Below are positions 1-6,959 of a stretch of 20,932 bases of DNA, one piece after another. The position numbers and the translations under genes are program-made. How positions within the stretch are numbered: position 1 is the stretch's first letter; every line of letters starts with the position of its first letter. The stretch is taken from contig JBOHTO010000053.1 of NCBI GenBank assembly GCA_050733695.1, positions 1-20,932 on the forward strand, read 5' to 3'. The notes beneath the pieces were generated by a model. It worked only from the letters and a program-made list of their open reading frames with translations, made no database searches and was not told the DNA's origin. This DNA is from JBOHTO01 sp050733695. GTDB taxonomy: Bacteria > Gemmatimonadota > Gemmatimonadetes > Gemmatimonadales > Gemmatimonadaceae.

Positions 1-44
1 GGGCGCCACGGCGCCGGGAATTCGTTCCGTCGCTGCTCCTCCCG

Positions 45-83
45 CCCCCCCCCCCCCGCCACCCCCCCCTCCCCCACCCGGGG
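45..83. repeat. C-rich homopolymer tract
   Basis: This is an almost uninterrupted run of C broken only by single G, A and T bases. It includes a 13-base C run and lies a few bases past the stop codon of the leftward lipoprotein gene. On the minus strand it reads as several G runs of 3 to 13 bases, which could form a G-quadruplex in the 3' untranslated region of that gene. Homopolymer length may be unreliable in the assembly. Confidence 0.7.
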
Positions 84-87
84 GCCG

Positions 88-468
88 TTACGGGGTCTGC
101 CCCGGACCCACGATGACGCTGATCAGCGATGTATCCGCGAGTCCGCCGAGCGCCGCGCTCACCAGCGCGTTGCCCAGGGTGCGTCCCCTGATCAGACCGT
201 CCGACTCCACACGCACCACGGCTGAGTTCGACGATCGCCACTCGAACGACCGCGCCTCGTCCACCCGAGTGCCATCGTCACGCGTCGCCGACGCGGTCAT
301 CCGCAGTGAATCGTCCAGAAAGACCGTGTCCCGGTCGGGCGAGAGGGTGACCGACGCCACCGTCACCGGCAGTTGCGAGAGACCCTGAATCCCTGACCCC
401 TCGCCGCAACCGCCGAACGCCGCGGAAACGACAATGGCCGCCATGCCGTAATGAGCTCGTGATCGCAT
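88..468 (-). CDS. Small lipoprotein with one bacterial Ig-like (BIG2-type) domain
   Basis: This 126-residue protein probably sits in the cell envelope. Residues 1-21 form a short basic and hydrophobic leader ending in FGGC, a loose lipobox that would place the lipidated cysteine at residue 21. Residues ~35-120 resemble a BIG2 fold: a repeated SVTLSPDRDTVFLDDSLRM-like strand pattern, then FEWRSSNSAVVRV and DGLIRGRTLGNALVSA, the 'W.SS...V..V...G.V.G...G' signature of that family. The start at 468 is chosen because the leader begins there and GAAGG lies just upstream; the reading frame stays open further but becomes low-complexity. A single Ig-like domain gives no enzyme function; cell-surface or binding roles are usual. 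It is divergent from the M16 peptidase genes. Confidence 0.72.
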   Translation of the reverse strand: MRSRAHYGMAAIVVSAAFGGCGEGSGIQGLSQLPVTVASVTLSPDRDTVFLDDSLRMTASATRDDGTRVDEARSFEWRSSNSAVVRVESDGLIRGRTLGNALVSAALGGLADTSLISVIVGPGQTP

Positions 469-658
469 CTGTGCCTTCGCTTTCGGAGAACCGAGGGGAC
501 CAAACCCCGGGCGGGCGGATCGCCCCCCCCTTGCCGTGTCGGACGAAAATGCAGGATGCGTGCTCATGAGAAACACGTCGAGCCCGGCGCAACCCCCCTC
601 GCGGTCCCACCGTCCTGACCCCATCTTCCCTCCCCCCAACCATCCCGGGAGCTTGCAA

Positions 659-2113
659 ATGGCATTCTCATCGCGGCTCGCAGTGGCCGCCGTTCTCGCC
701 GCCGCCTTCGCGTGCGCTCCACCCGCGCCGGTCGAACAGGTGCCGGAACCGGCGCCGCCGCCCGCCGCCGCGCCCGAGCCAGCCACGAACGCGCCGGCGA
801 GCTTCACGATTCCCGTGGAGTACCACAAGCTCGACAACGGCCTCAAGGTCGTCCTCTCGACCGACACCACAGCACCCACGGCCGTTGTCGGCGTCTACTA
901 CAACATCGGATTCCGCATCGAGCCGCGCGACCGCACCGGCTTCGCCCACCTCTTCGAGCACATGATGTTCCAGGGCTCGCAGAACCTCGGCAAGATGGAG
1001 TTCATCCAGCTCGTACAGTCGAACGGCGGGATACTGAACGGCTCGACTCGCTTCGATTTCACGAACTACTTCGAGGTCGTTCCCGCGCACACGCTGGAGA
1101 CCATGCTCTGGGCAGAAGCGGATCGCATGCGCGGCCTCGACATCACGCAGGCCAACCTCACCAACCAGCAGGGGGTCGTGAAGAACGAGGTACGCGTGAA
1201 CGTTCTCAACCAGCCCTACGGCGGCTTTCCCTGGCTCGACATGCCGCAGTACGCCAACACCAACTGGTACAACTCGCACAACTTCTATGGCGAGCTCGAG
1301 GACCTCGATGCGGCGACGCTGGAGGATGTCGCCTCCTTCTTCAAGACCTACTACGCGCCCAACAACGCGGCGCTCGTGATCACTGGAGACTTCGAGCCGG
1401 CACAGGCGATGGCGTGGGTAAGGCAGTACTTCTCCGACATTCCCGCTGCGCCGCAGCCGCCACAACCCGACATATCGGAGCCGAGGCAGACGGAAGAAAA
1501 GCGCGCGAGCAAGCCCGATCCCAAGGCCACGCGGCCGGCGCTCGCGATCGCGTATCACGCACCCGCGCGCGGCACGCCCGAGTATTTCGCGCTGGCCATG
1601 ATCGACCAACTGCTGGTTCAGGGGAAGGACAGCCGGCTGTACCAGGAACTCGTTCAGGAGCGCGGCCTCACCGGCGGCGTGAATGGCGGCGTGAACCTCC
1701 TCGGCAACATGTACAACATCAACGGCCCCACGCTGTGGACGGCCTTCTTGTTCCACGACGCGGCGACGTCGGCCGACTCGATAATCGCCGTCATCGACAG
1801 CGTGATCGAGCCGCTGCGCACGACCATGGTGGATCAGGCAACGCTGGACAAGCTCCGCGTCCAGATGCGTTCCGCCTTTCTCGGTGAAGTGGAGCAGCTC
1901 TTCGGATTCGGACGCACAGACATGCTCGCATCGTTCGCTCTCTTCGACGATGATCCCTCCAGGATCAACCGGCTCGAAGCAGAGTTCAACGATGTCACAC
2001 CGGAACTGATCCTCCGTACGGCCCGCGAGTATCTGCGGCCGACGAACAGAACGATCCTCACCATTGTGCCCGCCCCCGCCCCCGCCCCCGCCGCCCCGGC
2101 GAGCGGATCCTGA
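659..2113 (+). CDS. M16 family zinc metallopeptidase, catalytic subunit (secreted, likely lipoprotein)
   Basis: This protein of 484 residues is a pitrilysin/M16B-type peptidase expected to act outside the cytoplasm. The leader ends in a possible lipobox with Cys19, followed by a Pro/Ala/Glu-rich linker to about residue 48. The inverted zinc motif HLFEH is at residues 97-101, and Glu177 in NEVR lies 76 residues after the second His, the usual spacing of the third zinc ligand. So the active site looks intact. The C-terminal half (ALAIAYHAPARGTPE, LVQGKDSRLYQELVQERGL) is the second M16 domain, but the Tyr of the R/Y motif is absent. The protein ends in a short Ala-Pro repeat tail. The start at 659 is favoured over an upstream in-frame ATG at 536 because GGGAG lies seven bases before it and the leader begins there. 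It is followed after 15 bases by its probable partner. Confidence 0.92.
   Translation: MAFSSRLAVAAVLAAAFACAPPAPVEQVPEPAPPPAAAPEPATNAPASFTIPVEYHKLDNGLKVVLSTDTTAPTAVVGVYYNIGFRIEPRDRTGFAHLFEHMMFQGSQNLGKMEFIQLVQSNGGILNGSTRFDFTNYFEVVPAHTLETMLWAEADRMRGLDITQANLTNQQGVVKNEVRVNVLNQPYGGFPWLDMPQYANTNWYNSHNFYGELEDLDAATLEDVASFFKTYYAPNNAALVITGDFEPAQAMAWVRQYFSDIPAAPQPPQPDISEPRQTEEKRASKPDPKATRPALAIAYHAPARGTPEYFALAMIDQLLVQGKDSRLYQELVQERGLTGGVNGGVNLLGNMYNINGPTLWTAFLFHDAATSADSIIAVIDSVIEPLRTTMVDQATLDKLRVQMRSAFLGEVEQLFGFGRTDMLASFALFDDDPSRINRLEAEFNDVTPELILRTAREYLRPTNRTILTIVPAPAPAPAAPASGS
2069..2098. repeat. CCCGCC tandem repeat encoding the Ala-Pro tail of the M16 peptidase
   Basis: Roughly five tandem copies of a six-base CCCGCC-like unit encode alternating Ala-Pro near the C terminus of the first M16 peptidase. 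Such a tract is prone to slippage in whole codon pairs, so tail length could vary between strains. The minus strand is G-rich. Confidence 0.7.
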
Positions 2114-2128
2114 CCGGAGATGCCATAC

Positions 2129-3535
2129 ATGCACAGGACCATTTCACTTGCGCTCGGGCTCTCGCTCGCACTCGCGGCCACGTCGCCGGTCGCGGCGCAG
2201 CAGACCGAACCGCCCGCGCCCGGCACGCCGCACGACTTCTCCGTTCCCGAGCCGCGTGAGTTCACGCTCGCCAACGGGCTCGAGGTCGTTTTCGTCCCCT
2301 ACGGCACGATTCCCAAGGTCTCCATTCTCCTCACGACGCGCGTCGGCAACGTGAACGAAGCCGCCGATGAAGTCTGGATCGCGGATCTCACGGCGGACCT
2401 GATGGAAGTCGGTACGACAACGCGCACCGCCGAGCAGATCGCAGCGGAGGCCGCGCAGATGGGCGGCTCGCTCAACATCGGCGTCGGCTCCACGCAGACG
2501 ACGGTGAGCGGTGAGGTGCTTGCCGAGTTCGGCCCGCAGATGGTGCACCTCATCGCCGACGTCGCGCAGAATCCATCGTTCCCGGAGTCGGAGCTGCCGC
2601 GTCTCAAGGCAGACCGTGTCCGGCAGATCGCGATCGCGCGCAGCCGGCCGCAGAGTCTCGCCGCCGAGAAGTTCGCGGCGGTCATGTACGTGAACCACCC
2701 ATACGGCCGCACCTTCCCCTCACCCGAGATGGTGCAGGGCTTCACGATCGAGGAGATCCGCGGCTTCTACAATGAGAACTTCGGTGCCGCGCGCTCCCGT
2801 CTCTACATCGTTGGACGGTTCGACGCGGCCGCGATGGAGCAGGCGGTGCGCGATGCCTTCGGGCAGTGGCGTCGCGGGACGGTCGGTACGCGAAACGTGC
2901 CGACTCCGACAACACGCCGTGTCATCTACATCGTCGACCGGCCCGGCTCCGTGCAGTCAACCATCTTCCTCGGCCTGCCGGTCATCGACCCGTCGAACGA
3001 GGATTGGGTGGAACTGCAGGTCGCCAATACTCTACTCGGAGGCGCATTCTCGTCGCGCATCACGAGCAACATCCGCGAGGACAAGGGATACACCTATTCT
3101 CCATTCAGTTCCGTGAACGCCCGCTATCGCGACGCCTACTGGATGGAATCTGCAGATGTCACGACGAACGTCACGGGCCCTTCACTCAAGGAGATCTTCT
3201 ATGAGATAGATCGCCTGCAGAGCGAGCCGCCGACGCGGGAGGAGCTGCGCGGCATCCAGAACTACATGGCCGGGATCTTCGTGCTTCAGAACTCCACGCG
3301 CGGCGGGATTACGAACCAGCTCAATTTCATGCGCGTGCACGGGCTCCCGGACGAGTATCTCAACACGTACGTGCAGCAGATCTACGACGTCACGCCGCAG
3401 GAAGTATCAGCGGCGGTCAACGAGTACCTGGACGATGAGCGGATGACGATCGTGATCGTGGGCGACAGGGCGCAGATCATCGAACAGGTGAAGCCGTTCG
3501 GCGAGATAGTCGACGAGGGTGAAGCGCTACCCTGA
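2129..3535 (+). CDS. M16 family peptidase-like protein, non-catalytic partner subunit
   Basis: This protein of 468 residues has a clear Sec signal peptide (MHRTISLALGL...AAQ) and the two-domain M16 fold. It lacks the zinc motif: the place of HxxEH reads DLTADLMEVGT. The substrate-binding R/Y motif is intact in IREDKGYTYSPFS, preceded by the usual LLGGAFSSRI helix. Known M16B peptidases often work as heterodimers of a zinc-bearing and a zinc-less subunit, such as mitochondrial processing peptidase, and the two genes here divide the motifs that way. The start at 2129 is preferred over an ATG at 2120 because GGAGA at 2116-2120 is correctly spaced only for 2129. The gene is 15 bases after the catalytic subunit and surely co-transcribed. 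Its stop overlaps the 3' end of the convergent mutarotase-like gene by nine bases. Confidence 0.92.
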   Translation: MHRTISLALGLSLALAATSPVAAQQTEPPAPGTPHDFSVPEPREFTLANGLEVVFVPYGTIPKVSILLTTRVGNVNEAADEVWIADLTADLMEVGTTTRTAEQIAAEAAQMGGSLNIGVGSTQTTVSGEVLAEFGPQMVHLIADVAQNPSFPESELPRLKADRVRQIAIARSRPQSLAAEKFAAVMYVNHPYGRTFPSPEMVQGFTIEEIRGFYNENFGAARSRLYIVGRFDAAAMEQAVRDAFGQWRRGTVGTRNVPTPTTRRVIYIVDRPGSVQSTIFLGLPVIDPSNEDWVELQVANTLLGGAFSSRITSNIREDKGYTYSPFSSVNARYRDAYWMESADVTTNVTGPSLKEIFYEIDRLQSEPPTREELRGIQNYMAGIFVLQNSTRGGITNQLNFMRVHGLPDEYLNTYVQQIYDVTPQEVSAAVNEYLDDERMTIVIVGDRAQIIEQVKPFGEIVDEGEALP

Positions 3536-4633
3536 CAACCCGGCCGCATCGCGCGCGTCGGCGGATGACTCGCCCGTCGCGGCGGTGGGGGCGGGCACTC
3601 CGGTCCAGAGGATGCGCCAACTCCGCGTTTCGCCCGGCGGGAGCCAGCGGGCGCTCTGCGCGGCAAGCGCGTCCGCGAGTGAGTCCATGCCTCCGATGCA
3701 GGGCTCGAGAGAGACAGTGTGCCGTTCCGCGGCCAGTCGATCACCCCCGCGAAATGGCTTCCATCCGGGGCGGCTGATCCGCACGCCGACGGCCGTGATC
3801 TCATCGCCGTCAAAGCGCGCCTCGAGGCGAATGCCATGCTCCTCGATGGCGACCATATGGTCGCCGTCCCGCGCCTGCGGAGAGAGCTCCACGAACAGCC
3901 GGCATTCGTAGCTGCGCGCGACCGACTCCGGGCGCGACATGTTCGCGAGTTGGCGCTCGAGGCGGAAGTGCGGCCAGCGATGCTCCGCGCCGGGTGCGCC
4001 CATCGCAAGGCCGCGCGAATGCCTTACACGCGCGCGGCTCCCGTCGGCGATGTGTATGCGTGTCCCAGCGGTCAGCGGAAAGCACGGCTGCGCCGACCAG
4101 ATGAAGGGAATGCGTTCCGCGCCTTCGTTCAGAACCTCGTAGCGCATCTCCACCGACCCGTCGGGGAGCACGCGCACGCGGCGGGTGAAGCGGTACTGCA
4201 TCCGGCGTCCATGCCAGATGCTGGCCGCCTCCATCGCCGTCGTCGGCGTTGCGATGCGCATCTGGGCACGCTGTGACCAGAGCTCACCGTGGTCGGGCAG
4301 CGCGAGACCCGCGTACCCTCCCGCGTTGTACGGGAGATGGCAGGCCGAGACCGTCGGAAAGCATTCGTCGTAGCCGCCAGGCCCCGCGGCCTCGCTGTAC
4401 AGCGCGCCGTCGACCGGCGTGGATGTGGGCATCGCTCCTGCCGCGCAGAGCCACTCGCGTCCGGCGAGCTCCATCGAGGCTATTCTGCCGCCGAGCGCTG
4501 GAACGATGACCACGCGGGATCCGCCGGCGCGGAGCTCGGCGAAGCCGAATGGTACCGCCTGCGCAGCATCGCCCGCCCGCTTTCGGGCAGCGCGGCTGGC
4601 CAGCCCCTTCAACCGGTTCAGGATGCTGCTCAA
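3527..4633 (-). CDS. Aldose 1-epimerase (mutarotase)-like protein
   Basis: The predicted ~368-residue cytoplasmic protein has the galactose mutarotase-like beta-sandwich pattern: VVIVPALGGRIASMELAGREWL near the N terminus, GGYDECFPT, LPDHGELWSQ, MRYEVLNEGAERIPFIWSA, and EPCIGGMDSLADAL near the C terminus, which holds the likely catalytic Glu. DHGELW supplies one conserved His. The second His, usually in an 'A-H-P' context, is Gln here (SAQPCFPL), so classical mutarotase activity is doubtful. It might act on another sugar or serve as a sugar-binding protein. The start is uncertain: no ATG occurs before the conserved region, and TTG at 4633 or 4610-4612 are the best options, just after the ispH stop. 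It is probably co-transcribed with ispH. Its stop overlaps that of the convergent M16 gene. Confidence 0.8.
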   Translation of the reverse strand: MSSILNRLKGLASRAARKRAGDAAQAVPFGFAELRAGGSRVVIVPALGGRIASMELAGREWLCAAGAMPTSTPVDGALYSEAAGPGGYDECFPTVSACHLPYNAGGYAGLALPDHGELWSQRAQMRIATPTTAMEAASIWHGRRMQYRFTRRVRVLPDGSVEMRYEVLNEGAERIPFIWSAQPCFPLTAGTRIHIADGSRARVRHSRGLAMGAPGAEHRWPHFRLERQLANMSRPESVARSYECRLFVELSPQARDGDHMVAIEEHGIRLEARFDGDEITAVGVRISRPGWKPFRGGDRLAAERHTVSLEPCIGGMDSLADALAAQSARWLPPGETRSWRILWTGVPAPTAATGESSADARDAAGLSG

Positions 4634-4652
4634 CGGAAGCGCCGGAGTCCGG

Positions 4653-5864
4653 TCAGACGATGCCCGCCGGGTCCACGCCGCAGGTAGCGAAGATCCGTGC
4701 AACCGCCTCACCGATCTTGTTGTTCGGTGTGCTTGCGCCGGCGGTGAGGCCCACGCGCACCGATGAACCGCACGCAAGCCACTCGACCACCTCGACCTCA
4801 TCGCTCGCGCCGATCGGCCTGTGCCGGATCGCTCGACGCTCGACATCGAGGCAGTGCGCGTCTTCCACGTGGTAGGTGCGGACCTTCTCGGCGCAGAGTG
4901 CGGCGAGCGACATCGTGTTGCTCGAGTTGTAGCCGCCGATGACTACCATCGCATCGAGTGGCTCGGCCAGGAGTTCCACTATCGCGTCCTGCCGGTCCTG
5001 CGTCGCACTGCAGATGGTATCGAACGTCCGGAAGTGCTCCGCACCGTGCTCTGCGCCGTGGACGCGTTCCATCGCGTTGCCGACCTCGCTTCCGATCGCG
5101 AGTGATTCGCGCGCGAGCATCGTCGTCTGATTGGCGACGCCGACACGCGCGAGATGCCTGTCGGGATCGAAGCCCGGGGACACGGCGTGTGCAAAGCGCG
5201 CCAGAAACGCGGCGCGCTCGCTCCTGCCCTCGATGTAGTCGCATACCTCGCGCGCTTCGCCCATGTCGCGGACGATGATGTAGTGGCCGTTCGCGAATCG
5301 GTTGACCTGGGATGCCGTCGCGCGCGTCTCCTCGTGGTAGTGCTTCCCGTGGATGAGCGCCGTGTAGCCATCGCGTGCGTAGCTCTCGACGCGCTTCCAG
5401 ACGTTCAGCACGGAGCCGCATGTCGTGTCGACGACGGTGCAGCCCAGCTCGCGCAGCGCATTGAAATCGGCGATTGTAACGCCGAAGGCGGGAAGGATGA
5501 CGACATCTTCCGGCCGAACCGAGTCGAGGTCGAAGCCGGTCTCGCCGGGCAGGAGGAACTCGATTCCCATCTGCCGGAGCTTCGTGTTCACGTGCGGGTT
5601 GTGGATGATCTCGCCCGCAAGCAGGATGCGCCGATCCGGGAACTTGCGCCGCGTCTGGTACGCGTAGTCCACGGCGCGCTCGACGCCATAGCAGAAGCCG
5701 AACTCGCGCGCGAGACGCACGGTCACGCCGTTCGCCGTGAGCGCGAAATCGCGCGCGCGCAGAAGGTCCACCAGCGCGCCAACGTAGTCTGCCGCAAGTT
5801 CGTCCTGGACATCGGCCTTGAGACCGAAACCCTTGCGGAAGTAGCTGTTCTCCACCGAGGTCAT
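4653..5864 (-). CDS. ispH: 4-hydroxy-3-methylbut-2-enyl diphosphate reductase (long form)
   Basis: IspH (LytB) is the last enzyme of the MEP isoprenoid pathway. It reduces HMBPP to isopentenyl and dimethylallyl diphosphate with a [4Fe-4S] cluster in the cytoplasm. The 403-residue protein has the three cluster cysteines in their usual contexts: Cys58 in FGFCYGVERAV, Cys149 in VVDTTCGSVLNVW, Cys285 in TICSATQDRQ. It also has the diphosphate-binding residues His88 (EIIHNPHVN), His172 (IHGKHYHEET) and the SSN triplet at 314-316. Its length and N-terminal extension match the long form known from cyanobacteria and plastids rather than the ~315-residue E. coli form. The start at 5864 is the first ATG giving the family's N terminus; upstream sequence is low-complexity. 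The mutarotase-like gene follows directly. A perfect palindrome lies 38 bases upstream of the start. Confidence 0.96.
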   Translation of the reverse strand: MTSVENSYFRKGFGLKADVQDELAADYVGALVDLLRARDFALTANGVTVRLAREFGFCYGVERAVDYAYQTRRKFPDRRILLAGEIIHNPHVNTKLRQMGIEFLLPGETGFDLDSVRPEDVVILPAFGVTIADFNALRELGCTVVDTTCGSVLNVWKRVESYARDGYTALIHGKHYHEETRATASQVNRFANGHYIIVRDMGEAREVCDYIEGRSERAAFLARFAHAVSPGFDPDRHLARVGVANQTTMLARESLAIGSEVGNAMERVHGAEHGAEHFRTFDTICSATQDRQDAIVELLAEPLDAMVVIGGYNSSNTMSLAALCAEKVRTYHVEDAHCLDVERRAIRHRPIGASDEVEVVEWLACGSSVRVGLTAGASTPNNKIGEAVARIFATCGVDPAGIV

Positions 5865-5901
5865 GTCCTGCAATCTAGCGGGGCCCGGTGGTAATGGCGA
5901 C

Positions 5902-5923
5902 GCGCTGATGCTAGCATCAGCGC
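5902..5923. promoter_or_regulatory. Perfect 22-bp palindrome between divergent genes, candidate operator
   Basis: The half-site GCGCTGATGCT is followed directly by its exact reverse complement, giving 22 bases of perfect dyad symmetry with no spacer. It lies in the only gap between ispH, read leftward, and the LD-carboxypeptidase operon, read rightward, and ends one base before an ATG at 5924. A zero-spacer palindrome of this length fits a dimeric repressor operator better than a terminator, because a hairpin would have no natural loop and no T tract follows. The regulator is unknown. Confidence 0.6.
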
Positions 5924-6004
5924 ATGTTTGGCTCGACAGATCCGAATGCGGACGCGCTGCGCCCTCCGGCGGCGGACTCATCGCCTGGATCTCCTGCCGC
6001 GTCT

Positions 6005-6943
6005 ATGGGCACAGAACTCCTGCGCCCGCCAGCGCTCGTGCGAGGGGACGCAATCGGTGTGGTCGCCCCGTCGTATGCACCACGCCCCGGCTGGCTGCAT
6101 CGCGGCGTGAAAGCACTCGAACGGGCGGGTTACAGTGTGATCCTCGACACTGAAATCGAGCAGCTTCGCCGCTTCCAGCGAACGGAGGACGAGCGGCGCG
6201 CCGAGAACTTCATGGGACTCTGGCTCGATCCGCGCGTGAAGGCCGTGATCGGTGGAACCGGTGGATACGGTGCCGTTCGGATGCTGCCTCACCTGGAACC
6301 GGAAGTCTTCCGTCGCAATCCCAAGTCATTCGTCGGGTACAGCGACATCACCGCGCTCCACCTGTGGCTCATGCGGCGGGCGGGGCTGCGCGTCTTTCAC
6401 GGGCCGACGGTGGACGACCTCATCCCGAGCACGCGCGACCCGACGATGGCGTCATTGCTCGCCGCGCTCACTTCACCCCGTCCGGCAACGCGGATGGGGC
6501 GCGACATCGCGCGAGCAGTGCGGCCGGGACGGGCGTCGGGCCGATTGATCGGCGGTAACCTCTCCCTGGTTCAGCAGACGATCGGCACCGCGTACGAGAT
6601 CGACACGCGCGATGCGATCCTCTTTCTCGAGGAGACGCGCGATCCGATGTCGGTGGCCGATGAACGGCTCGTTCATCTGCGTGCCGCTGGTCTGCTGCGT
6701 GACGTGAGGGGCGTTGTCTTCGGCCAGCTCTCGCTGGATCGTTCGGAGGAGGACGAGTTCGAGGACTTCCTGCTCGACCTTCTGTCCGATCTCGACGTGC
6801 CGGTTCTGATGGATTTTCCCGCCGGACACGAGATTCCCAACCTCACCCTGCCGCTCGGCACGGAAGTCGAGCTCATGGTCGAGGACAGCACCGGTTGGAT
6901 CGTGTATCGCGAGGACGCACTGACCACTCCGGACTCCGCATGA
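6005..6943 (+). CDS. LD-carboxypeptidase (peptidase family S66)
   Basis: S66 enzymes cleave the L,D bond that links the terminal D-Ala in muropeptide tetrapeptides during wall recycling; relatives such as MccF cleave other peptide amides. The 312-residue product has the family's N terminus (LLRPPALVRGDAIGVVAPS), the nucleophile Ser113 in FVGYSDIT, a catalytic Glu at 209/210 in ILFLEETRDP and His275 in PAGHEIPNLTLPLG, so the Ser-Glu-His triad is complete. There is no signal peptide, so it should be cytoplasmic. The start at 6005 is chosen because family proteins begin there. The ATG at 5924 adds 27 Pro/Ala/Ser-rich residues and abuts a palindrome that would mask its ribosome site, but it cannot be excluded. 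The deacylase gene follows after 16 bases, suggesting an operon for peptides containing D-amino acids. Confidence 0.9.
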   Translation: MGTELLRPPALVRGDAIGVVAPSYAPRPGWLHRGVKALERAGYSVILDTEIEQLRRFQRTEDERRAENFMGLWLDPRVKAVIGGTGGYGAVRMLPHLEPEVFRRNPKSFVGYSDITALHLWLMRRAGLRVFHGPTVDDLIPSTRDPTMASLLAALTSPRPATRMGRDIARAVRPGRASGRLIGGNLSLVQQTIGTAYEIDTRDAILFLEETRDPMSVADERLVHLRAAGLLRDVRGVVFGQLSLDRSEEDEFEDFLLDLLSDLDVPVLMDFPAGHEIPNLTLPLGTEVELMVEDSTGWIVYREDALTTPDSA

Positions 6944-6959
6944 CAATGCAACGGGATAC

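Noticed and set aside
668..2134. A 488-residue open frame on the minus strand opposite the M16 peptidase
   Set aside because: It is low-complexity (poly-Gly, Arg-rich, Val-Glu-rich), matches no family, and mirrors a well-supported gene; long antisense frames are common in GC-rich DNA.
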